A stretch of 16,046 nucleotides of DNA from contig JAPLUH010000257.1 of assembly GCA_026397675.1 (NCBI GenBank), positions 1 through 16,046 of the forward strand, in the 5' to 3' direction. How positions within the stretch are numbered: position 1 is the stretch's first letter; the number at the start of each line of letters is the position of its first letter. Positions 7,843 to 14,393 of this stretch are shown here, in pieces. The position numbers were made by a program, and so were the translations under genes. The notes under the pieces are model-generated. The model was given only the letters and a program-made list of their open reading frames with translations, searched no databases and was not told the origin of the DNA. The DNA comes from Verrucomicrobiota bacterium (GTDB lineage Bacteria > Verrucomicrobiota > Verrucomicrobiia > Limisphaerales > UBA9464).

Positions 7843-9408
7843 TCACACGGTCGGGCCCAATTCCTTGGACGGTGCAAGGGGGAGCCGATTTTCTGGGGCC
7901 TGCCTCAGCGAGGTATCGAGGGTTTGGATCTCCGGGAGCGTCCGGCTGTCGACGCCTCCGCCCAGTCTGGCTAGGCGTTCACCACTGGGTCGGACCATCC
8001 GTTCGTAGCTACCCACAGCGTCATCATAGGCCTTAGTGGCCTTGCTCAACCCGTCGCGAATCCGCTCGAAATGCTCCACGAAGCGGTTGACCCGTTCATA
8101 AAGCGTTTGCGCCGCCTCGGCGATTTGCTGGGCATTCTGAGACTGTTCATGCGCCTGCCAGCTCACCGCAACGCTCCGCAGTAGGGCGATGAGTGAAGCG
8201 GGTGTGGCCAGGAGGATGTGGCGTTCGGCGGCCCAAACAATGAGATCCCGATCGCCCTCGAGTGCGGCGCTGAAGAGGGATTCCGCCGGAACGAAGAGCA
8301 CCACATGGTCCAGCGCGTTGTTGAATTGAGCCGGATAATCTCGGTCGGCCAACGCCTTGATGGTGTTTTTCATCTTGGCGGCGTGCTCGGCCAGTGCGGC
8401 GTTGCGCCGTCCCTCTTCCTCCGAATCGACGGCCGCGAGAAACTCCAAATCCGGGACCTTGGAATCCACAATGATCACCCGCTGGCCGGGCAGTCGGACA
8501 ATGAGGTCGGGTTTAGAATCCCCCTCGCGCACTTGTTCCACGAAATCGCAGTGGGCACTCATGCCGGAGGCCTCCACGACGCGGCGCAAGGTTTCTTCAC
8601 CCCACCGCCCCCGGGCTTGATTAGAGGAGAGCACTGCGCGGAGACGGTGGGTCTCGCTGGAAAGGGTCTGACTGTGGGTCGAAAGCTCTTCAACTTGCCG
8701 TCGGACTTCTCCGAGGGCGGTCGATTGGAGGGAATCGCTTTGCTGGAGCCGAGCCTGGTAGGCCTTGAGTTGATCCTCCAGCGGTTTGACCAGCGACTCG
8801 ATGCGCTGTTCGCGCATGGACAAGTCTCCCTTGGCCGACTCCTGGAAGCGGGTGAACGTCTCATTGGCCAGACGCAGGAATTCTGGTCCGTTCTGCTTGA
8901 GCGCTTCCGCGCTCAGGCCGGCGAAGCTTTGCTTAAGATCTGCCAAGGACTTCTCCTGCGAAGACCGCAATTCCGCCACCCATTGCGCGTGGGTTTCCTT
9001 GAGGCGGCGCTCAGATTCTTCATGGACCCGCTGCTGCTCAAGGATACTGGCTCGGGCTGCTGCGCTCTCTGCTGTGGCCGTGGCCAGGCGACTTTGGGTC
9101 TGGGCCAGTTCAAGGCGCAGTGAGTTCGCCTCGGTGTCTTTTTCACGATGTGCCTCGATGGCTTGAGACGCCTCCCGGCGCGCGCCGTCCCGAGAGGCTT
9201 CTGCCGCGGCGGCCGCAGCCTGAGCGTTGGCGGATCGGGTCTGCCACTCGTTGGCCTCGCTCTCTCGCCGGAGGGCCTGCTGGCGCAGTTCTTCCTCCAA
9301 GGCGGAGGCGGCCATCGTCGAGGGTTCTCGACGCAGACCTTTGAGGATCCAGCCGATCGCCAGACCCAATAGCAGCCCAACAATCAGGGTTATGATGCGT
9401 TCGACCAT
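7843..9408 (-). CDS. rmuC: RmuC-family DNA recombination/nuclease-like protein
   Basis: 521 residues. RmuC limits inversions and short-homology recombination in E. coli and is predicted to be a nuclease. Layout: an N-terminal membrane helix (about 4-22), a long Ala/Glu/Arg-rich coiled coil (about 33-260), then the RmuC catalytic domain beginning at GRWGEETLRRVVE (267-279). The PD-(D/E)XK-like core is visible as Pro300-Asp301 and Asp315-Ser-Lys317. LFVPAESLFSAAL and LLATPASLIALLR follow at about 371-383 and 399-411. ATG at 9408 is preceded by GGGGTGA and places the membrane helix at the very N-terminus. The frame continues to 9450, but the extra 14 residues look spurious. Probably transcribed alone. 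Confidence 0.93.
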   Translation of the reverse strand: MVERIITLIVGLLLGLAIGWILKGLRREPSTMAASALEEELRQQALRRESEANEWQTRSANAQAAAAAAEASRDGARREASQAIEAHREKDTEANSLRLELAQTQSRLATATAESAAARASILEQQRVHEESERRLKETHAQWVAELRSSQEKSLADLKQSFAGLSAEALKQNGPEFLRLANETFTRFQESAKGDLSMREQRIESLVKPLEDQLKAYQARLQQSDSLQSTALGEVRRQVEELSTHSQTLSSETHRLRAVLSSNQARGRWGEETLRRVVEASGMSAHCDFVEQVREGDSKPDLIVRLPGQRVIIVDSKVPDLEFLAAVDSEEEGRRNAALAEHAAKMKNTIKALADRDYPAQFNNALDHVVLFVPAESLFSAALEGDRDLIVWAAERHILLATPASLIALLRSVAVSWQAHEQSQNAQQIAEAAQTLYERVNRFVEHFERIRDGLSKATKAYDDAVGSYERMVRPSGERLARLGGGVDSRTLPEIQTLDTSLRQAPENRLPLAPSKELGPTV

Positions 9409-9421
9409 AGTCACCCCGCCA

Positions 9422-9784
9422 ATGACCCAAAACCCGGAGGCCGAACGCAATGTCTTTCTGGGAGCGTGTGCGGTCTATCACGGAAGCGGGTCGTGGACGG
9501 GAACCGCGCTTGGAGAGGGGCTCTTTTATTGGAAACTGGTGCAAGGGCAACTGTGCAAGATCCTGTATGTCACCCGGGAGGATTTCGTATCCGGCATCCG
9601 TTTCTTCCTTAGTTCGATTGCTGTCTCGTACCTATGGCGACCATTGAAATACGCGAACATGTTAGGTGAAGACGGTAAGGACTCTCCAATGATGGTGACG
9701 TCTCCCGGTTCGCCAAACCATGAAACAGCACAGCCCTTCTTTGTTACCCCCGACTTGGAGTGTGCCCTTCCGCCCCGAGGGTGA
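9422..9784 (+). CDS. Doubtful hypothetical protein in the rmuC-CBM48 gap
   Basis: The 311-base stretch 9409-9719 has no recognisable gene. The best candidate is this frame of 120 residues beginning MTQNPEAERNVF. Its first 75 or so codons look fairly natural in composition and include a hydrophobic aromatic patch (LYVTREDFVSGIRFFLSSIAV). Against it, the start is only 13 bp from the divergent rmuC start, there is no ribosome site, no family is recognised, and its last 65 bases overlap the better supported CBM48 gene. It may be real, a gene remnant, or untranslated leader for the downstream genes. Confidence 0.22.
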   Translation: MTQNPEAERNVFLGACAVYHGSGSWTGTALGEGLFYWKLVQGQLCKILYVTREDFVSGIRFFLSSIAVSYLWRPLKYANMLGEDGKDSPMMVTSPGSPNHETAQPFFVTPDLECALPPRG

Positions 9785-10094
9785 TTTGAAACCGGTTCCC
9801 GTCCGATTCGAATTCCGACTTCCCACCGCACTTTCGGTGGCGGTGGCCGCCACCTTCAATGATTGGGATCCCAAGAAGCATGTTCGCCACAACAACGCCG
9901 ACGGGTTTTGGGCCCGCGAAGCAAAGCTCAATCCTGGGCAATACGAGTATTGCAGGGTTGTGGATGGTCATAGGGTGCCCGACCCGGTTGCCCGGGAGTC
10001 CCGTCCGAATCCTTTAGGGGGACGGAATTCGGTGCTGACCGTGACGGTGCCCCACAACGGATCGCCCTCTTCGTCGTCATCCTCCAGAAAATGA
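9720..10094 (+). CDS. Stand-alone CBM48 (isoamylase early-set / AMPK glycogen-binding) protein
   Basis: 124-residue protein made almost entirely of one glycogen-binding early-set domain (about 27-110). The pattern is characteristic: VRFEFRLPTALSVAVAATFNDWD (28-50), DGFWAREAKLNPGQYEYCRVVDG (61-83), VPDPVA, then NPLGGRNSVLTVTV. No catalytic domain is attached, unlike glycogen branching or debranching enzymes. No signal peptide is seen, so it probably acts in the cytoplasm, perhaps tethering something to glycogen (inference). The C-terminus is a run of six serines followed by Arg-Lys. Its stop codon overlaps an ATG of the following DUF883 frame (ATGA at 10091-10094), although that gene more likely starts at 10139. 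No Shine-Dalgarno is visible. Confidence 0.82.
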   Translation: MKQHSPSLLPPTWSVPFRPEGDLKPVPVRFEFRLPTALSVAVAATFNDWDPKKHVRHNNADGFWAREAKLNPGQYEYCRVVDGHRVPDPVARESRPNPLGGRNSVLTVTVPHNGSPSSSSSSRK

Positions 10095-10138
10095 ACCCTG
10101 GAGTTTCAACCCTCCGAACCCACGAAAGACATATTACC

Positions 10139-10600
10139 ATGGATAGAACCACACAGGACTTCGCACAGGGCCTTGGTCGATTGGCCGATGACGCTCGGGC
10201 GCTCATTGCAGCAACTGCGGACGTCGCCGGCGATCGCGTGGATGAAGCCCGCAAACGCCTCACACGAGCCTTGGAAAACGGTGAAGAAATCTATCACCGG
10301 GCCCGGGATCGAGCGATTGCGGGAGCCAAGGTTACGGATGCACCCATCCATCAGCACCCTGACCCAGCTATCGTTGTTGGCGTCGGCGTCGGCGCTCTCT
10401 TGGGCTATTGGATCGCCCGCAAGTCCGACCGCAATGGCGGGCGAACCTTTATGGAGCAACTCAACGCAACGGGTTCAGATTGGGGCTCTTGGGGAGACAA
10501 ACTCCTTCAAAGGGCAAGCCTTCGTCCACCGTATGGCTCAGTAGGAAACGCGCCCGCAGCGGCTCCTCATCATGAGTCTGGTTGGTCCCGTTCGTATTGA
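10139..10600 (+). CDS. DUF883 (ElaB/YqjD-like) membrane-anchored protein with C-terminal extension
   Basis: 153 residues. An amphipathic helix with many Arg/Glu/Asp (about 1-65), then PDPAIVVGVGVGALLGYWIARK at 74-95, matches the DUF883 layout of a helical rod with a glycine-rich membrane helix. E. coli ElaB/YqjD are inner-membrane, stationary-phase proteins that bind ribosomes; function here is not proven. The E. coli proteins end just after the membrane helix, whereas this one has about 58 further residues rich in Gly, Ser, Pro and Trp. ATG 10139 gives the family-like N-terminus; an alternative ATG at 10091 would overlap the CBM48 stop and suggest coupled translation. Both genes probably share a transcript. 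Confidence 0.72.
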   Translation: MDRTTQDFAQGLGRLADDARALIAATADVAGDRVDEARKRLTRALENGEEIYHRARDRAIAGAKVTDAPIHQHPDPAIVVGVGVGALLGYWIARKSDRNGGRTFMEQLNATGSDWGSWGDKLLQRASLRPPYGSVGNAPAAAPHHESGWSRSY

Positions 10601-10673
10601 TTGAGCACCCTTTTGTCCTCTTTCAGCTCTTTCTACCCATTCACCCCCAAACAACATTCAAAAACAAAATCCC

Positions 10674-10860
10674 ATGAAAACCGAACCACTGTACAACACA
10701 CCTCGGCCCCCCCCACGCCGTCGAGAAGCCGCCTGAGCCGAAGCCGAAGTCCAAAGCGACAACCCGGCCCAAGATGGGGTCTCGGGATCTCCGCGAGGAT
10801 CGCGGCACACGGCAGATCAAGAACACGCCTCGTGCACCCGGGACCCTGCAGCGCCACTAA
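10674..10860 (+). pseudogene. Small Pro/Lys/Arg-rich reading frame interrupted at a run of eight C
   Basis: ATG 10674 follows an A-rich, unstructured leader like other starts here and encodes MKTEPLYNTPRPPPRR before stopping at 10734-10736 (20 residues). Removing one base from the C8 run at 10707-10714 joins it to the next frame, which runs to TAA 10858-10860. The joined product is 61 residues: after MKTEPLYNTPRPP it continues HAVEKPPEPKPKSKATTRPK, then ends KNTPRAPGTLQRH. It is strongly basic and looks designed rather than random. I recognise no family. Explanations are a sequencing or assembly error in the homopolymer, a real frameshift mutation, slippage-dependent expression, or chance. 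A longer alternative frame across 10601-10969 from a TTG looks like a shadow. Confidence 0.4.
10707..10714 (+). repeat. Homopolymer run of eight C
   Basis: C8 tract inside the small basic reading frame that starts at 10674. It is the point where the two halves fall out of frame by one base, and such tracts are prone both to replication slippage and to sequencing error. Confidence 0.95.
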
Positions 10861-10976
10861 ATCGAAGGTCGCGGTTTCCATGGCTCACACGAGGTGGGGA
10901 TGGTCGCCACGGCGTGAACGGCACCACTTCGATTTCCCCAGTGGAACATCATTTCGAGTGGGGTGCTGATATGAGC

Positions 10977-11006
10977 TTGGAGTTTGGCTCAGAATGGGAC
11001 TACGAT
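10977..11006 (+). promoter_or_regulatory. Weak sigma-70-like promoter candidate for the prepilin-like gene
   Basis: TTGGAG at 10977-10982 and TACGAT at 11001-11006 are separated by 18 bases. The -10 matches four of six consensus positions and the -35 only three. Transcription would begin about 20 bases before ATG 11032. The rest of 10861-11031 shows nothing I can support. Confidence 0.25.
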
Positions 11007-11031
11007 TTAGTGACATCCTTTATCTTTGTTC

Positions 11032-11898
11032 ATGAAATTTGATGCGTGTTCTTTGCGTAGCTCGGGCCGTCGGTTGAGCAATTCCGGCTTCACCCTCATT
11101 GAGTTGCTGGTCGTCATCGCCATCATTGCGATTCTGGCCGGCATGCTCTTGCCGGCCTTGGCCAAGGCGAAAGCCAAAGCCACGGGTGCCGCCTGCGCGA
11201 GCAACCAGAAGCAGTTGGTTCTGGCATGGCAGATGTACTCGATGGACAACAACGACTCTTTGGCTCCGACCGATGGTTGGAGAAACAAGGGGGGAGCTGT
11301 GGTGGCACTCACCGGGGGCGGCTATTGGCAGGGACCGGTGCCAGACATCGCCAATGGTATTACCCTCGAAGAAGCGCTCAAGCGGGTTCAGAAGGGCATG
11401 ACCAACTCCCCAATGTGGGAGTACTGCTCGGCGTTTGGAGCGTATCACTGCCCGGGAGACCTCCGTTCCAAGCGGCGTCCGGGCGCCGGGTGGGCCTACG
11501 ACAGTTACTCCAAGGCCAACGGCATGAACGGCATTCTCGGATGGGAAGCCTCTCAGCCTCCGTACCTCAAGGCCTCCGAGGTAAATTCCCCGTCCCAGTC
11601 CTTTGTGTTTATTGAAGAATCCGATCCCCGTAATTCCAACCTCGGTACCTGGGTGCTGAGTACGGATTCCAAGGGGTGGATCGATCCCTTCGCCATTTTC
11701 CACGGCAACTTCAGCACCTTCTCCTTCCAGGACGGCCACTACGAGGGGCACCGCTGGATTGAAGCCAGAACCATCAAGGCCGCCAAAGATTCCGCCGTCG
11801 GTATTTCGAGCTTCAACTGGAGTGGTGGTGGCCCCAACAACCCCGACTTCCGTTGGGTTTGGAACAACTACCGTCACCGCAATTGGAAGGAGCTCTGA
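11032..11898 (+). CDS. Prepilin-like (type II secretion/pseudopilin-type) protein with HX9DG motif
   Basis: 288 residues. A short basic leader ends at Gly19, followed by FTLIELLVVIAIIAILAGMLLP (20-41), a textbook type III (prepilin) signal with Glu at +5. A prepilin peptidase should cleave between Gly19 and Phe20. ALAKAKAKATGAACASNQKQL continues the N-terminal helix. Near the C-terminus, FHGNFSTFSFQDGHYEG contains His-X9-Asp-Gly, a hallmark of the very large family of such proteins in Verrucomicrobia and Planctomycetes (related to DUF1559). No pilus or secretion genes adjoin, so it is probably one of many surface or periplasmic pseudopilin-like proteins. A strong hairpin terminator follows, suggesting a single-gene unit. 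Confidence 0.88.
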   Translation: MKFDACSLRSSGRRLSNSGFTLIELLVVIAIIAILAGMLLPALAKAKAKATGAACASNQKQLVLAWQMYSMDNNDSLAPTDGWRNKGGAVVALTGGGYWQGPVPDIANGITLEEALKRVQKGMTNSPMWEYCSAFGAYHCPGDLRSKRRPGAGWAYDSYSKANGMNGILGWEASQPPYLKASEVNSPSQSFVFIEESDPRNSNLGTWVLSTDSKGWIDPFAIFHGNFSTFSFQDGHYEGHRWIEARTIKAAKDSAVGISSFNWSGGGPNNPDFRWVWNNYRHRNWKEL

Positions 11899-11954
11899 TT
11901 TTCCGCAGATTCTGAACGGTATGGCTTTCGGGTGGCCTAGGGCATCCGGCTTCG

Positions 11955-11988
11955 ATCAGGGAACTCACTGGAGTTCCCTGATTTGCTT
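11955..11988 (+). terminator. Hairpin terminator after the prepilin-like gene
   Basis: A perfect 12-bp inverted repeat, ATCAGGGAACTC at 11955-11966 and its complement at 11971-11982, closes a 4-base ACTG loop and is followed by TTGCTT. The T-run is short, so termination may be partial, but the stem is the strongest in the window and lies 57 bases after the stop codon. Confidence 0.75.
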
Positions 11989-12142
11989 CGTGCGCACGGC
12001 AAGGCCCACTCTCCAACGGGTTCATGAACGTCTCCGAAACTTGGAGTGCTTTGCTCGGGCGCAGAGCCCTGGGGTCCGAGGGATCCGGATCGACGGATGG
12101 GGTGCCTTGACCTAAATGTTTTGCCAGTGGGGCATTTCCATC

Positions 12143-13006
12143 ATGAGTGACTTTGACTTCCGATTTGGAGGGATCGCACGGCTTTACGGGGCGGCCGCAT
12201 TGAGCCGGTTTCGCGCCGCGCACGTTCTAGTGATCGGGATCGGCGGCGTGGGCTCCTGGGTGGTAGAAGCGCTCGCCCGTTCGGGGATAGGTCGACTCAC
12301 CTTGGTTGATCTCGACGACGTGTGCGTCAGCAACATCAACCGGCAGTTGCATGCGCTGGATTCCACGGTGGGACGGTCCAAGGTGGAAGTCATGGCGGAA
12401 CGGGTTCGGGCCATTTCCCCAGAGGCTCGGGTGGAAGGCCGGGTGGAGTTTTTCACGGCCGATACGGCGTCGCGCCTGTTGGGACTCGAGACCGGTCTCG
12501 GTTCCGAAGACCGCCCGGACTTCGTAGTGGATGCCATCGACGCCATGTCCAACAAGGTGCGGTTGATCGCCTTGTGTCACGGTGCCGGGATTCCGTTGGT
12601 GGTGTGCGGCGGGGCCGGCGGACGCCGTGATCCGACCGCGGTTCGAGTCGCCGATTTGGCCACCGTGACGCACGACCGGTTGTTGAGTGAAGTGCGCAAG
12701 CGCCTCCGCCAGAAGCACGGGTTTTCGAGAACTGCCAAAAAGCTGCGCATCGACTGTGTTCATTCGGCCGAGGCTCCGGTCTTCCCGGACCGTGAGGGCC
12801 AAGTTTGCGCGACCCGCGCCTCGGACAACGAAATGCCCCTGCGCCTCAACTGTGAATCGGGCTTTGGCTCAGCCACTCAGGTGACCGGCACCTTTGGTTT
12901 TGCTGCCGCCGCTCGAGTGTTGGCTCGATTAGCGACCCCGATGCCTAACTCCGTGCCTAACTCGGAGGTGCAGCCGTCCCCGCCGCAAAGTCCGATCTCC
13001 GGATGA
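12143..13006 (+). CDS. tcdA: TcdA (CsdL), tRNA threonylcarbamoyladenosine dehydratase
   Basis: E1-like ATP-dependent enzyme that cyclises t6A37 to ct6A in ANN-decoding tRNAs. 287 residues, slightly longer than E. coli TcdA. Nucleotide-binding GIGGVGS is at 32-38, LVDLDDVCVSNINRQLHAL at 54-72, VVDAID at 128-133 and CGGAGGRRDPT at 155-165. LRIDCVHSAEAPVFP (201-215) and CESGFGSATQVTGTFGF (237-253) align well with the E. coli enzyme. ATG 12143 gives the usual short N-terminus; ATG 12116 is in frame but adds non-family residues. The last 20 or so residues form a Pro/Ser tail with a small PNSVPNS repeat. Probably a single-gene unit, with 124 bp before the next coding region. Confidence 0.94.
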   Translation: MSDFDFRFGGIARLYGAAALSRFRAAHVLVIGIGGVGSWVVEALARSGIGRLTLVDLDDVCVSNINRQLHALDSTVGRSKVEVMAERVRAISPEARVEGRVEFFTADTASRLLGLETGLGSEDRPDFVVDAIDAMSNKVRLIALCHGAGIPLVVCGGAGGRRDPTAVRVADLATVTHDRLLSEVRKRLRQKHGFSRTAKKLRIDCVHSAEAPVFPDREGQVCATRASDNEMPLRLNCESGFGSATQVTGTFGFAAAARVLARLATPMPNSVPNSEVQPSPPQSPISG

Positions 13007-13130
13007 CTTGGGTTCTGCCACGGACGAGGTGTGGTGGGGGTTGAAAGGCTGCGATGCTAGTGAAACCCAGACGGGAGTTGAGGCGTCTAAAGGATTGCCT
13101 GACCTGCTTTTGAACCTTCTGATCCAACCC

Positions 13131-14393
13131 ATGCCTCCGTGGTCCCGGTGCCTGATGGCCCGAATCAGTCCCGTCCTGACAGCCCTGTTGCTGCAATGCG
13201 TTTCCTTGGTCCGTGCTCGTGCTGAGAACCGGGTGGATTACCGCTACGAGGATTATATCGAGGACAATAACCGGATCCACATCCGGACCCACGCGGTTTA
13301 TGCCGAACAAGCCTTGAACGCCAAGGCCGTGGTGAAAGGAAACTTCGTTTACGATGGCATCTCGGGAGCGACCCCGACCGGGGCGGCCGCCGCGCCAGGA
13401 ACCGATCGTTTGCCGCTTCAGAACTTCCAGGACATCCGTCGTGCTGGCTCCGTTGAACTCGACCTAACCGCCGGTCGCTTCATCACGCGCCCCCAACTTT
13501 CGTACAGCGAAGAGAGTGATTACCGCTCTATCGGTCTTTCTCTGAATGAGAGCATCGAGTTCAACCAGAAGAACACGATCTTGAACTTGGGTTTGTCGCG
13601 CAATTTCGACCAGGTCACCGGCTTCTGGTTGGCCAACAAGAAGCTGTGGAAAGACAAGGATACTTGGGACGGTCTCTTGGGGGTCACCCAGTTACTGGGA
13701 CCCAACACGTACCTGACGGCCAATTTGACCGTGGGCGTGGCCGATGGCTATCTAACGGACCCGTACAAGGGGGTTCACTTCCAGTACGACTTTCCGGTCG
13801 AGGGCTACAATTCGGATCCCTCGGCATCGGTGGGCGAGAATCGCCCCAACCAACGCATTAAGCAGGTGGGGTATCTCGGAATTACCCACTTCGTGAGCGC
13901 GCTCAATGGCAGCGTCGACGCCAACTACCGCCTCCACCACGACGACTGGGGCATTTGGGCCAACACCGCAGCAGTCCAGTGGAACCAGAAGGTCGGAGAG
14001 AAACTCGTGATCTCCCCAATGCTCCGCTACCACGTCCAGTCGGCGGCCGACTTCTACGCGCCCGTGTTCAACGGGACGTTGGTGGATCCCAACGGCGTGA
14101 ACGCGGCCCTGCAGTCCGATGGAAGTCTGATCTTTGATGGGGAGCCCGGGTTCCCCGGGGATGGGCGTGTTTTGTCAGTGCCCGCGTGGCCCCAGTATTA
14201 TTCGGCGGATTACCGCCTGAGCCACCTCGAGACGTGGACGCTGGGAGTCGGCATTCACTGGCAAGTGCATGAGCATGTTTCTGTGGACCTGGCCTACAAG
14301 CGCTACCTCATGCAAGGCCTCGATGGCGTGACCTTGTCGTCGGCTTACCCGCAGGCGAATGTCTTCACGATGGGTATTGGTTTCCAATGGTGA
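13131..14393 (+). CDS. DUF3570 outer-membrane-type protein with flavinylation-like motif
   Basis: 420 residues. An N-terminal signal peptide (hydrophobic about 14-27, likely cleaved near VRARA-EN) precedes a strand-rich body of alternating polar and hydrophobic residues. The C-terminus is FTMGIGFQW, with a terminal aromatic as in outer-membrane beta-barrels. VDYRYEDYIEDNNRIHI near the N-terminus and the sequence around YDGISGATPTGA identify DUF3570. D75-G-I-S-G-A-T81 fits the D-x-x-(S/T)-G-A-(T/S) pattern at which ApbE enzymes attach FMN in NqrC/RnfG-type proteins. Barrel topology and flavin attachment are inferences. The start is uncertain between 13131 and 13155; both keep the signal peptide. 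Its last 7 bases overlap apbE, so the two are probably translationally coupled. First gene of the cluster. Confidence 0.85.
   Translation: MPPWSRCLMARISPVLTALLLQCVSLVRARAENRVDYRYEDYIEDNNRIHIRTHAVYAEQALNAKAVVKGNFVYDGISGATPTGAAAAPGTDRLPLQNFQDIRRAGSVELDLTAGRFITRPQLSYSEESDYRSIGLSLNESIEFNQKNTILNLGLSRNFDQVTGFWLANKKLWKDKDTWDGLLGVTQLLGPNTYLTANLTVGVADGYLTDPYKGVHFQYDFPVEGYNSDPSASVGENRPNQRIKQVGYLGITHFVSALNGSVDANYRLHHDDWGIWANTAAVQWNQKVGEKLVISPMLRYHVQSAADFYAPVFNGTLVDPNGVNAALQSDGSLIFDGEPGFPGDGRVLSVPAWPQYYSADYRLSHLETWTLGVGIHWQVHEHVSVDLAYKRYLMQGLDGVTLSSAYPQANVFTMGIGFQW
13353..13373 (+). other. Putative FMN-attachment motif (DGISGAT) in the DUF3570 protein
   Basis: These codons encode Asp-Gly-Ile-Ser-Gly-Ala-Thr. 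In known ApbE substrates the last Thr (or Ser) carries FMN through a phosphoester bond. By analogy Thr81 (13371-13373) would be the acceptor. An ApbE-type gene directly downstream supports the reading. Confidence 0.55.

Noticed and set aside
8218..9123. 301-codon plus-strand frame opposite rmuC
   Set aside because: rmuC motifs are clear on the minus strand. The opposite frame has no domain and no plausible start signal.
10601..10969. TTG-initiated frame of 122 codons after the DUF883 gene
   Set aside because: Ser/Arg/His-rich translation with no family resemblance and a weak start. The basic frame beginning at ATG 10674 explains the region better.
11020..11877. 285-codon open frame on the minus strand opposite the prepilin-like gene
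   Set aside because: The plus strand encodes a textbook prepilin signal and HX9DG motif. The antisense product is low-complexity Gly/Val/Pro without recognisable features.
12107..12135. TTGACC hexamer upstream of tcdA as a -35 box
   Set aside because: No acceptable -10 sequence at 16-18 bases; the downstream hexamer is GGGCAT.
13095..13123. TTGCCT/TCTGAT pair, 17 bases apart, before the DUF3570 gene
   Set aside because: Fits a promoter only loosely and would give an almost leaderless transcript; not strong enough to annotate without mapping data.
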